Positions 9,415 to 17,165 of a stretch of DNA of 26,900 nt are shown in pieces; the stretch's first letter is position 1, and every line of letters begins with the position of its first letter. A model generated the notes under the pieces. That model made no database searches. It saw nothing but the letters and a program-made list of their open reading frames with translations, and had not been told where the DNA came from. The position numbers and the translations under genes were made by a program. The DNA comes from DATEVL01 sp964448245 (lineage in GTDB: Bacteria > Chloroflexota > Anaerolineae > Anaerolineales > E44-bin32): assembly GCA_964448245.1 (NCBI GenBank), contig CAYUWF010000022.1:1-26900 (forward strand), in the 5' to 3' direction.

Positions 9415-9491
9415 ACAGTGGTCAGTGGTCGGTGGTCAGTGACAAGAAAAGACGGGCTGCTGACCACTCACCACTGGCCACTTGCCACTGT
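9415..9491. repeat. inverted repeat of GTGGTCAGTG units
   Basis: The left arm is built from ACAGTGGTCAGTGGTC and GGTGGTCAG (9415-9439). The right arm reads CTGACCACTCACCACTGGCC then ACTTGCCACTGT (9460-9491). The arms are complementary over most of their length around about 20 bases containing AAGAAAAGACGGG. Within each arm the unit (C/A)AGTGG(T/C) is itself tandemly repeated. The element fills the space between the E1 stop and the mutS2 start, so a folded RNA there would lie in any E1-mutS2 readthrough transcript. Confidence 0.75.
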
Positions 9492-9493
9492 TG

Positions 9494-11551
9494 CTAGAAC
9501 GCCAGCAGCTCGGCTACCGCCGCGTCGATCGTTTCGGCGTTCGGCAGGACCTCCGCCATCAATCCGGCGGAGTACGGGGTGGGGCAGTCCGGCGTTGCCA
9601 GACGCCGCGGCGGAGCATCGAGGGCGGTGAAGACCTCGCCCGTCACGACGGCCAGGATCTCGCCGGCGAAGCCTCCGGTGAGGGTGTCCTCATGGACGAC
9701 GAGGCAGCGCCCGGTCTTGCGCACCGAAGCGAGCACGACTGCGCGATCCCACGGGACAATGGTGCGCAGGTCGAGCACTTCCACCTGCCCGGGATGGCGC
9801 GCAACCGCCTCCAGCGAGGGATAGACCATCGCCCCCCAGGTGACGAGCGTGAGCGAATCGCCTTCGGTCAGCACGGACGCCTCGCCGAAGGGAACGACAT
9901 GGTCCGGCCCGGGGTCCGGCCGGCGGGCCATGGGGGAGTCGAGCAGGGCGCGGTGCTCGAAGAACATCACCGGGTCTTCACCACGCAATGCGCTACGCAG
10001 CAGCCCGGCGGCATCGGCGGCGTTCGACGGGAAGGCTAGGCGCCAGCCGAGCGTGTGGGCGAAGACCGCCTCGCCGGTGACCGAGTGCCAGGGGTCGCCG
10101 ATCTTCTTGCCGTGGCCAACGGGGATGCGCACGACCATCGGCGCGGCGAACTTCCCGGCGGTGCGCCAGCGCAGCGTGCCGGCGTCGTTGATCGACTCGG
10201 TCGCCGGGTCGGTGTACTTGCGAAACTGGATCTCGGGCACCGGCAGCAGGCCGGCCAATGCCAGGCCGACGGCGCGGCCGATGATGCCCTCTTCCGAGAG
10301 GGAAGTATCGAAGACGCGGTCGGTGCCGAACCGGGCCTGCATCCCGGCGGTGGCGCCGTGCACGCCGCCCTTCACGCCGACGTCCTCGCCGAAAACCAGG
10401 CAGCGCGGATTGGCGGCGAGCTCTTCCTCCAGGACGAGGCGGACGGCCTCGATCAGGTTCAGGCGACGGGCCGGGTCCTTCGGCGAGGCACGAACGATGG
10501 GCGTCCGCGGTGCCCCTTCCGGGGAGAGGCCTCCGACCTGCTGCAGCCGACCTTCAAAGAACAGATGGCGCGGACCGTCGCCGCGGGGAGGAGGGAGGGC
10601 ACGCGCCATCTCGACCGCCGCTCGCACCTCGAGCGAGGCTTCGGCCCGCAGTGACTCCCACACTTCCGGCGCCAGTTGCCCGGCCAGTGCCGGCAGCGGA
10701 TCGCGGCGCGCCTCGTCGTCGCGTTCGGCGGTGGACTTGTAGGCCTGGTTGTCGATGAAGGTGTGCCCGGAGAGGCGCGGCACGGAAAGGCGCAGCAGGC
10801 ATGGGCCGCCACCCCCGCGCACGTGATCGACGGCGCGGCCGATCAGGGCGGCGGTGTCCTCGGGCTCGGTCCCGGAACCATTGAGGACCAGGAGCCCCTC
10901 GAACGACCCCAGGTTGCGGGCGATGTCGCCCCCGGGAGTCTGCAGGACGCTCGGCACGGAGAGCCCGTAGGCGTTGTCTTCGATGAAGAACAGCATCGGC
11001 AGGCGCAGCGTGGTGGCGATCGTTAAGGCCGACCAGAAGCCGTTGGTCGCCACGGAGCCGTCGCCGCCGAGGGCGACCGCCAGTCCGCCGGCCCATTCGC
11101 TCTCGCCCAGGACCCTGGCTCGGTAGCCGATGGCCTGCGCCCACCCGGCGGCCGGGGTGTACTGGGCGCCGACGTCGCCGGAGGCCGGCAGCACCGTCGG
11201 TCCGCCGCGCGGCGGCATCGAGAAGACCACGCCGACGTCGCGCCCCTCCGACGGGCTCCCGGTGCGGCCCATTCCGGCTGCCAGGGCCTCCGTCGGAGTC
11301 AGGCCGCAGGCCAGCAGAAATGGACGGGACCGGTAGTAGACCGCGGCGGCGTCGTGAGGATGCGTCAGGTGTTGAGCGAGGAGGACCTGCGCCAGCTCGT
11401 GGCCCCGGGCGGAGAACTGGTAGGGGACTTCGCCGGCTGGCGCCAGCTCCGCTTCCTCCAGATCGTCAAGCAGGCGCGAGCGCAAGACGTGCCGGGCGAC
11501 GGTCTCCCAATCAAGGCGGACCTGCATGGCGGCTGCGCGCTGAGTCTCCAC
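9494..11551 (-). CDS. fused 2-oxoacid dehydrogenase E1 (alpha + beta)
   Basis: 685 residues carrying both halves of a thiamine-diphosphate E1, normally two subunits. Residues about 1-345 are E1-alpha, with the ThDP motif starting GDGS (163) and ending EDNAYG (191-196). Residues about 365-685 are E1-beta: NLIEAVRLVLEEEL, VFGEDVG, DTSLSEEGIIGRAVGLALAG and a C-terminal VVHEDTLTGGFAGEI. Together they decarboxylate pyruvate or a branched-chain 2-oxo acid and pass the acyl group to E2 lipoyl domains. No E2, E3 or lipoate gene is nearby, so substrate and partner are open. The first start is GTG at 11549-11551 with AAAGG close upstream; ATG at 11525-11527 is an alternative. A TATAAT box lies 19 bases before the GTG. 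Confidence 0.9.
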   Translation of the reverse strand: METQRAAAMQVRLDWETVARHVLRSRLLDDLEEAELAPAGEVPYQFSARGHELAQVLLAQHLTHPHDAAAVYYRSRPFLLACGLTPTEALAAGMGRTGSPSEGRDVGVVFSMPPRGGPTVLPASGDVGAQYTPAAGWAQAIGYRARVLGESEWAGGLAVALGGDGSVATNGFWSALTIATTLRLPMLFFIEDNAYGLSVPSVLQTPGGDIARNLGSFEGLLVLNGSGTEPEDTAALIGRAVDHVRGGGGPCLLRLSVPRLSGHTFIDNQAYKSTAERDDEARRDPLPALAGQLAPEVWESLRAEASLEVRAAVEMARALPPPRGDGPRHLFFEGRLQQVGGLSPEGAPRTPIVRASPKDPARRLNLIEAVRLVLEEELAANPRCLVFGEDVGVKGGVHGATAGMQARFGTDRVFDTSLSEEGIIGRAVGLALAGLLPVPEIQFRKYTDPATESINDAGTLRWRTAGKFAAPMVVRIPVGHGKKIGDPWHSVTGEAVFAHTLGWRLAFPSNAADAAGLLRSALRGEDPVMFFEHRALLDSPMARRPDPGPDHVVPFGEASVLTEGDSLTLVTWGAMVYPSLEAVARHPGQVEVLDLRTIVPWDRAVVLASVRKTGRCLVVHEDTLTGGFAGEILAVVTGEVFTALDAPPRRLATPDCPTPYSAGLMAEVLPNAETIDAAVAELLAF

Positions 11552-11569
11552 GCCTTTCTCAACCGGAGC

Positions 11570-11575
11570 ATTATA
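11570..11575 (-). promoter_or_regulatory. -10 box of the E1 gene promoter
   Basis: On the minus strand this reads TATAAT, a perfect consensus -10 hexamer, placing the transcription start near 11563 and giving a leader of only about 12 bases to the GTG at 11551. No clear TTGACA-like -35 is present at the expected distance; the sequence there is GGAGGT. The promoter fires away from the dtxR promoter about 150 bp to its right. Confidence 0.5.
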
Positions 11576-11718
11576 GTCCGGGAGCGGTCCCGACCTCCTC
11601 GAGGCCGCAGGGCATCTGCCATTGTCGGCCGCACCCCCTTGGTCACCCCACCTCCCCTCCTGCTCCGGGCCGGCGAAGGAATCCCTGAGGGCTTCCCCTC
11701 CCGCCGGTCGATCGCCTC

Positions 11719-11762
11719 TGGACAGACCGGCCGGGTCGGCGTATCATTTAGGTAGGCCTAAA
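11719..11762 (+). promoter_or_regulatory. iron-operon promoter with overlapping DtxR-type operator
   Basis: TGGACA (11719-11724) and TATCAT (11742-11747) are separated by exactly 17 bp, a good sigma-70 type promoter. TTTAGG-TAGG-CCTAAA (11747-11762) is a perfect 6-4-6 palindrome resembling the DtxR/IdeR box (TTAGGTTAG...CCTAA) and covers the expected start site near 11754. Another CCTAAA half-site (11779-11784) runs into the ATG of the regulator gene. Repression by the adjacent DtxR-type protein with bound metal is the obvious model: autoregulation and control of the whole feo operon. Confidence 0.75.
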
Positions 11763-11783
11763 TAGCTAGTTCGGAGCCCCTAA

Positions 11784-12500
11784 ATGGAGCACGTAAGCCC
11801 CCAGATGCAGGATTACCTGAAGACGGTGTACCTGCTCGAGGCGCAGGCGGGTGGTGCCACGACCAATGCCATCGCCGAGGCGCTCGGCGTCCGGCCGGCG
11901 AGCGTCACCGGGATGCTCAAGAAGCTGGCGGCGTTGAAGCTCGTGCACTACACACCCTACCAGGCCGCCCACCTGACGCGGCGCGGAGACCGCCTCGCCC
12001 TGGAGGTCGTGCGCCACCATCGGCTGCTCGAGCTCTTCCTGATGGAAGCCCTCGGCTACACCTGGGACGAGGTCCACGTCGAAGCCGACCGGCTGGAGCA
12101 CGTCATCAGCGAAGACTTCGAAGACCGCCTGGCGGCCCGCCTCGGCGATCCGAGGATCGATCCCCACGGCGACCCCATCCCCGCCAAGGATGGAAGCCTC
12201 CCCGCGGCACGCCAGGTCCGTCTTGCGAATCTCACCATTGGGCAATCGGCGCGCATCGCGCGGGTCCACGACGGCGATCCGGGTCTGCTGCGTCACGCCG
12301 CCGAGTTGGGGTTGGTACCGGCCGCCCGCGTGACGCTGATCGAGACGGATCCCTACGGCGGATCGCTGCGCCTGCGCGTGGAAGGCCTCGAGCGGTCTGT
12401 CGGTCCCGAGCTCGCCCGGCAGGTCTTCGTCACACCGAATGCGGATCCGCTCGCCGGCGCCCGGCCTCGGCGCCGGAACCCGCAGGCCGTCGGTGCCTGA
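11784..12500 (+). CDS. DtxR/MntR family metal-dependent repressor
   Basis: 238 residues from the ATG at 11784, with CGGAG 7 bases upstream. It should bind metal, dimerise and repress at TTAGG-type operators. The winged helix-turn-helix spans about residues 25-56 (ATTNAIAEALGVRPASVTGM). Aligned to DtxR without shifting numbers, the ancillary site is intact (H79, E83, H98), and so are E105 and H106. The other two primary-site ligands are changed, Met10 to Asp10 and Cys102 to Asp102, giving oxygen ligands as in MntR. The DPHGDPIP motif ends the dimerisation domain, and residues about 145-225 form an SH3-like/FeoA-type domain. It is first in a four-gene operon whose products import ferrous iron. 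Metal specificity (Fe or Mn) cannot be read with certainty. Confidence 0.92.
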   Translation: MEHVSPQMQDYLKTVYLLEAQAGGATTNAIAEALGVRPASVTGMLKKLAALKLVHYTPYQAAHLTRRGDRLALEVVRHHRLLELFLMEALGYTWDEVHVEADRLEHVISEDFEDRLAARLGDPRIDPHGDPIPAKDGSLPAARQVRLANLTIGQSARIARVHDGDPGLLRHAAELGLVPAARVTLIETDPYGGSLRLRVEGLERSVGPELARQVFVTPNADPLAGARPRRRNPQAVGA

Positions 12501-13527
12501 GCCGCCTTTCCTCTTCCTGGTCGGCTTGGGCGGGCTGCTGCTGGCCGGTCTGCTCTGTTGGCCGGAGCGCGGCCTGATCTCCCGCTGGCGCGACCGGCGG
12601 GAGCTTTCGCGCCGCGCACTTCAGGAGGATACGCTCAAGCACGCCCTCCAGGACGAACTCGCAGGGCAGCCGACAACCCTGCGCAGCATCGCCCGCCAGC
12701 TCGGCCTGTCCACGGGGAGGATGACTTCTCTGCTGACCGACCTGCAAACCGCCGGTCGGTTGACCCTCGTCGGGGAGGAGATCCAGCTCACCGCCGCTGG
12801 GCGCGCGGAAGCCTCGCGCATCATTCGGGCTCACCGTCTGTGGGAGCGCCACCTGGCCGACGACACCGGCTTCGCCGCGTCGGAGTGGCACGAGTTGGCC
12901 GAGAAGCAGGAACACCGGCTGACACCGGCCGAAGCCGAGTCTCTGGCACGACAGCTCGGGCAACCGGCGCAGGACCCGCACGGAGATCCGATCCCGACCG
13001 CCGACGGCGAGCTGGTTCTGCACGCAGGCCGCTCCCTGGTCACGCTCACCGCCGGGGAACTGGGCCGCATCACTCACGTCGAGGATGAACCGGCGGAAGT
13101 CTACGCGCGGATCGTGGCAGCGGGACTCGCGGCGGGCGCCATCGTCCGTGTTGTCGAGGCCTCGCCGGAAGGCGTCCGCTTGCGGGCCAACGGCGACGAG
13201 TATTTCCTGCCTGCCCTCGTGGCGGCCAACATCGCCGTCCTGCCCATTCCCCCCGAGACGCCGATCGAACTACCGGGCGGTGAACCCCTGAGCGCGCTGC
13301 GCCCCGGTGAACGCGGCCAGGTGGTGGGCTTTGCGGTGCGCTGCCGCGGCGCCGAGCGCCGGCGCATGCTGGACCTCGGCATTCTGCCCGGGACGACGAT
13401 CGAGGCCGTGATGACCAGCCCCGGCGGAGATCCGACGGCCTACCGCATCCGCGAGGCCTTGATCGCGCTGCGACGCGAGCAGGCCGGGCTGATTCGCGTC
13501 GTCCGCTCCGCTGAGAGGCAGGCATGA
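12493..13527 (+). CDS. membrane-anchored DtxR-like sensor fused to FeoA
   Basis: 344 residues from GTG 12493, overlapping the dtxR stop; an ATG at 12439 is also in frame, but the GTG puts the membrane helix at the N-terminus. Residues about 5-22 (PFLFLVGLGGLLLAGLLC) are transmembrane. A DtxR-type winged helix follows (about 60-105, LRSIARQLGLSTGRMTSLLT), then a dimerisation/metal domain with D46, H114, E118, H133, E137, E140 and H141 at the positions of DtxR ligands 10, 79, 83, 98, 102, 105 and 106, and DPHGDPIP. Residues about 185-252 look like one SH3-like domain. Residues about 263-338 are a canonical FeoA domain (LRPGERGQVVGF, RRMLDLGILPGT). FeoA assists FeoB; the anchored metal-binding part may gate transport or transcription. 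The stop overlaps the feoB start by 4 bases. Confidence 0.8.
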   Translation: MPEPPFLFLVGLGGLLLAGLLCWPERGLISRWRDRRELSRRALQEDTLKHALQDELAGQPTTLRSIARQLGLSTGRMTSLLTDLQTAGRLTLVGEEIQLTAAGRAEASRIIRAHRLWERHLADDTGFAASEWHELAEKQEHRLTPAEAESLARQLGQPAQDPHGDPIPTADGELVLHAGRSLVTLTAGELGRITHVEDEPAEVYARIVAAGLAAGAIVRVVEASPEGVRLRANGDEYFLPALVAANIAVLPIPPETPIELPGGEPLSALRPGERGQVVGFAVRCRGAERRRMLDLGILPGTTIEAVMTSPGGDPTAYRIREALIALRREQAGLIRVVRSAERQA

Positions 13528-14354
13528 GGAACGCGCCGACTCCGAACGCTCCCGTTGATTGCGCCGCCTGCCCGGCACATCACGCCTCGAATCTGCGGCG
13601 GCTGGGCGTCGACATGGACCAGTGGGACTACGTCGTCGCCCTGGGGGGGAACCCCAACACCGGCAAGAGCACGGTCTTTAACGCCCTCACCGGGCTGCGC
13701 CAGCACACCGGCAACTGGCCGGGGAAAACGGTCGCCCGCGCCGAAGGCGGATTCGAGTACGGCGGGAGCCGCTTCAAGCTGGTCGATCTCCCCGGAACGT
13801 ATTCGCTCCTGGCGACGAGCACCGACGAGGAAGTGGCACGCGATTTCCTCCTCTTCGCCCAACCGGATGTCACCCTGGTCGTGGTCGATGCCTCGCGCCT
13901 GGAGCGCAACCTCAATCTGGTCCTGCAGGTGCTGGAGATTACCGACCGCGTCGTGGTCTGCTTGAACCTGCTGGACGAGGCCCGCCGCCACGGCCTGCAG
14001 GTGGACGAGCGGCGGCTGGCGCGCGACCTGGGCGTCCCGGTCGTGCCTACGGTCGCCCGCACCCGCAAAGGATTCGACCTGCTGCTGCAGACGATCCACG
14101 ACGTGGCCAGCGGACGGACGGTCTGCCAGCCGCGCCGCCTGCAGCCCGAACCACCCGAGCTGAAGCAGGCCATCGGACGCGTGATGCGGGAGATCGAGGC
14201 CGTCTTCCCCGGCCTGCCGAATACACGCTGGGTGGCGCTGCGCCTGCTCGATGGGGACGAGGGCATCATCCAGGCCGTCCGACTGGGGGACCTGGCCGGG
14301 CTGAGCCGGCCGGCGCCGTCGGGAATGAGCCTGGGTCTGGAGGCCGCTCGATGA
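13524..14354 (+). CDS. feoB: FeoB GTPase domain as a separate protein
   Basis: 276 residues carrying only the cytoplasmic G-protein part of the ferrous iron transporter FeoB. Motifs are G1 GGNPNTGKST (41-50), G2 within GNWPGKTV (63-70), G3 DLPGTYSLL (from 88) and G4 NLLD (148-151). An N-terminal CAACPAHH (C13, C16) resembles a small metal-binding motif. In ordinary FeoB this domain continues into the membrane permease. Here it stops at 14352-14354 and the permease starts at an overlapping ATGA. The clean ATGA junctions on both sides indicate designed coupling rather than a sequencing frameshift. It probably powers or gates the permease encoded next. Confidence 0.9.
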   Translation: MRNAPTPNAPVDCAACPAHHASNLRRLGVDMDQWDYVVALGGNPNTGKSTVFNALTGLRQHTGNWPGKTVARAEGGFEYGGSRFKLVDLPGTYSLLATSTDEEVARDFLLFAQPDVTLVVVDASRLERNLNLVLQVLEITDRVVVCLNLLDEARRHGLQVDERRLARDLGVPVVPTVARTRKGFDLLLQTIHDVASGRTVCQPRRLQPEPPELKQAIGRVMREIEAVFPGLPNTRWVALRLLDGDEGIIQAVRLGDLAGLSRPAPSGMSLGLEAAR

Positions 14355-15796
14355 GCACTGGGTTCCCGACGCCTCCCGCGCCCTCCGCCGAGCAGGTGTT
14401 GGCCACGGCCCGGTCCCTGCGCTGGCAGACCACAGACTTCCACGAACGTCTGATGGAAGCCCTCTACGCCGAGGCCGCCCGCATCGCCGATCGGGCCGTC
14501 ACCCGGCCGGACCGCCGCCCGCGCTTCGATCTGGATCGGACGATCGACCGGCTGGTGACGAGCCGCCGCTGGGGTTTCGCGTTGATGATCCTGCTCTTCG
14601 CCATGGTCTTCTGGATTACGATCACGCTGGCCAATATCCCCTCGGCCTGGTTGTCTTCTCTGTTGATCGGCACGATCTACCCCGCCCTGCAGAGCGGGGC
14701 GCAAGCCATCGGCATGCCGTGGTGGCTGAGCGGCCTGCTGATCGACGGCATGTACCTGGCCGGCGCCTGGGTCGTTTCGGTCATGCTGCCGCCGATGGCG
14801 ATCTTCTTCCCGCTGTTCACCTTGCTGGAGGACTTCGGCTATCTGCCGCGCGTCGCTTTCAACCTTGACTCGCTGTTCAAGAAGAGCGGCGCCCACGGCA
14901 AGCAGTCGCTGAGCATGATGATGGGCTTCGGCTGCAACGCCGCCGGGGTCGTGGCCGCGCGCATCATCGACAGTCCGCGCGAGCGCCTGATCGCCATCCT
15001 GACCAACAACTTCGCTCTGTGCAACGGCCGCTGGCCGACCCAGATCCTGATGGCAACGATTTTTATCGGGGCGGTGGCGCCGGCTTACCTGGCCGGGGTG
15101 GTCTCGGCCCTGGCCGTCGTCGCCATCGCCTTGCTGGGCGTGCTGATCACCTTCGGCCTGTCCTGGGGGCTGTCTCGCTCCGCTCTGCGCGGCGAGGTCT
15201 CGACCTTCAGCCTGGAGCTGCCGCCCTATCGCCCGCCGCGCATCCTGCAGACCCTCTACACTTCGGTCATCGACCGGACCTTGAAGGTGCTGTGGCGGGC
15301 GGTCGTCTTCGCCGTCCCCGCCGGTGCCGTGATCTGGCTCACAGCGAACATCCACATCGGCGGAGTCAGCATCGCCGAGCACATGATCAACCTGCTCAAC
15401 CCACTCGGTCTGTTGCTCGGTCTCAACGGCATCATCCTGGTGGCCTACATCTTCGCCATCCCGGCCAACGAGATCGTCATCCCCACCGTGCTCATGCTGA
15501 CCGTGCTGGTCACCGGCGTCGGCGGCGTGGGTTCCGGGGCGGGCGTCATGTTCCAACTCGACAACACCGGCACGCTCGGCTTGCTCCACGCCGGCGGATG
15601 GACTCTGCTGACGGCAGTCAATCTGATGCTCTTCAGTCTGATCCACAACCCGTGCAGCACGACGCTGATGACGATCTTCAAGGAGACCGGTTCTCGGCGT
15701 TGGACGGCGCTGGCGGCCCTGGCCCCGCTGGCGATGGGCTTCGCCGTGACGTTCCTAGTGGCGCAGGCCTGGAGGCTCATCGCCGGGGCGGGCTGA
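14351..15796 (+). CDS. feoB: FeoB ferrous iron permease domain as a separate protein
   Basis: 481 residues. After about 70 cytoplasmic residues matching the linker of full-length FeoB (RFDLDRTIDRLVTSRRWG), there are about nine hydrophobic segments. FeoB landmarks are FTLLEDFGYLPRVAFNLD, GFGCNAAGVVAARIIDSPRE (Gate motif with Cys) and NNFALCNGRWP, the second Cys-containing Gate motif where classical FeoB has MSCSARLP. The C-terminal half has IFAIPANEIVIP and LIHNPCSTTL. It should carry ferrous iron across the inner membrane together with the separate GTPase. It is the last gene of the operon; no clear terminator is seen after 15796. Confidence 0.9.
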   Translation: MSTGFPTPPAPSAEQVLATARSLRWQTTDFHERLMEALYAEAARIADRAVTRPDRRPRFDLDRTIDRLVTSRRWGFALMILLFAMVFWITITLANIPSAWLSSLLIGTIYPALQSGAQAIGMPWWLSGLLIDGMYLAGAWVVSVMLPPMAIFFPLFTLLEDFGYLPRVAFNLDSLFKKSGAHGKQSLSMMMGFGCNAAGVVAARIIDSPRERLIAILTNNFALCNGRWPTQILMATIFIGAVAPAYLAGVVSALAVVAIALLGVLITFGLSWGLSRSALRGEVSTFSLELPPYRPPRILQTLYTSVIDRTLKVLWRAVVFAVPAGAVIWLTANIHIGGVSIAEHMINLLNPLGLLLGLNGIILVAYIFAIPANEIVIPTVLMLTVLVTGVGGVGSGAGVMFQLDNTGTLGLLHAGGWTLLTAVNLMLFSLIHNPCSTTLMTIFKETGSRRWTALAALAPLAMGFAVTFLVAQAWRLIAGAG

Positions 15797-16256
15797 GGGC
15801 GAGCCCGGCCCTTCCCGGTTCACCCTCTCCCTTGGTGCGCCGGTTCGTGTCTGCACTTCCCACCAGCGCACTCCGGCCGAAGGCCTCAGGGATTCCTCGG
15901 CCCTTACAGGCCTTCGCACAGCATCCCGAAGGGTCGGAATGACAGCGAGAGGAGGGCTCCTCACCCCAATGTCATTCCGAGGGAGGCCCCAGGCCGACCG
16001 ACACTTGCACCTGCGCTGGCAGCGCAGCTGCCAAGTGCAGGTGGGAATCCCCATGATGTTGGACCGGCGCGGCTCCGTCGGCTCGAAGGCCTCCGCCACG
16101 CGCCAAGGACCCGGCTTGCCTCGGGCGCGCCGAAGGACGGCCAGGATCCCGTCCGATGGCAGGTGACGCCCCGCAGGCGCACCCGGGCGAAACTTCACTT
16201 CTCGGTTGCGCTCCCGAAACGGACAATAGGGGAGCCCACAATGGGCGGAGGGGCGC
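15797..16256. other. intergenic region with palindromic repeats before fumarase
   Basis: About 460 bp without a credible gene. TCGGAATGAC (15934-15943) and GTCATTCCGA (15971-15980) are exact inverted repeats. A bulged hairpin at 16002-16037 has CACTTG pairing with CAAGTG around the perfect core CTGCGCTG-G-CAGCGCAG (16011-16027), followed by GTGGGAATCC. The GTCATTCC ... GGGAATCC arrangement links it to the repeat block at 700-940. The fumarase promoter must lie in the last part, but I cannot pick one confidently. Confidence 0.6.
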
Positions 16257-17156
16257 ATGGTTGACCTTTCGGCAGCGCTGCTTGAACTGATAAGGCTGAC
16301 CTCCACCGACCTGCCGACCGATGTCGAGGAGTCCCTTCGCCAGGCCCGCTCGCGCGAGCAGCCAGGCTCGGCGGCCGCCGGCGCGCTCGACTCGATCCTG
16401 GAGAACGTGGCGCTGGCGCGCCAGAAGTCCAGCCCGATCTGCCAGGACACCGGGACTCCGCTGTTCTATGTGCGGCACCCGGCGGGATGGGGGACACGCG
16501 CGCTGCGGGGTCAGATTCGGGCGGCCGTGGCCGAGGCGACGAAGAAGGCCTATCTGCGGCCGAACGCCGTCGACTCGCTCAGCGGCAAGAACAGCGGGGA
16601 CAACCTGGGCGACGCGGCTTTCCCGACGATCCATTTCGAGGAGATCGACGGCGATGAGCTGATGGTCGAATTGATCCTCAAGGGCGGCGGGTGCGAGAAC
16701 GTCGGCGCGCAATACTCGCTTCCTGATGACCGCTTGAACGCCGGCCGCGACTTGGAAGGCGTCCGGCGCGTCGTCCTGGACGCGGTCCATCGGGCGCAGG
16801 GCCAGGGCTGCGCGCCGGGGATCCTGGGCGTGGCGATCGGCGGGGATCGCGGTTCATCGTTCGCCGCCTCGAAGGAGGTGCTGCTGCGGCCGCTTGACGA
16901 CGTCCACCCGGAGGCGGAGCTGGCGGATTTCGAGGCGCGGGTCCTCGATGAGGGCAACCATCTCGGAATCGGGCCGATGGGCTTTGGCGGAGAAACGACT
17001 CTGCTGGGGGTCAAGGCAACCGATCTCCATCGGCTGCCGGCCAGCTTCTTCGTCTCCGTGTCCTACATGTGCTGGGCCTACCGCCGCCGCCGCATGACTG
17101 TCCGCGGCGACGCTGTTCGCTACGCGCCCCTGCCCTCACCGGCGGGGTCGGGATAG
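16257..17156 (+). CDS. fumarate hydratase class I, alpha subunit
   Basis: 299 residues from ATG 16257 with GGAGGGG upstream, the usual size for the N-terminal subunit of two-subunit class I fumarase. With the beta subunit it interconverts fumarate and malate in the TCA cycle, using an oxygen-sensitive [4Fe-4S] cluster. Three cysteines expected as cluster ligands are visible: ICQDTG (Cys62), GGGCEN (Cys146) and GQGCAPG (Cys185). Other family stretches are SGKNSGDNLGDA and GIGPMGFGGETTLLGVK. The beta gene follows after 9 bp. L-tartrate dehydratase has the same architecture, but fumarase is the default reading. Confidence 0.92.
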   Translation: MVDLSAALLELIRLTSTDLPTDVEESLRQARSREQPGSAAAGALDSILENVALARQKSSPICQDTGTPLFYVRHPAGWGTRALRGQIRAAVAEATKKAYLRPNAVDSLSGKNSGDNLGDAAFPTIHFEEIDGDELMVELILKGGGCENVGAQYSLPDDRLNAGRDLEGVRRVVLDAVHRAQGQGCAPGILGVAIGGDRGSSFAASKEVLLRPLDDVHPEAELADFEARVLDEGNHLGIGPMGFGGETTLLGVKATDLHRLPASFFVSVSYMCWAYRRRRMTVRGDAVRYAPLPSPAGSG

Positions 17157-17165
17157 GAGGCCACC

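Noticed and set aside
14340..14360. The feoB split as a sequencing frameshift
   Set aside because: The junction is a clean ATGA overlap like that at the upstream gene boundary, and the permease has a plausible separate N-terminus. It is kept as a real split unless reads show otherwise.
13628..15646. A 672-codon open frame on the minus strand, antisense to both feoB genes
   Set aside because: High GC leaves antisense frames open. Its translation is rich in Gln, Asp, Arg and His without any domain, while the plus strand encodes unmistakable FeoB motifs.
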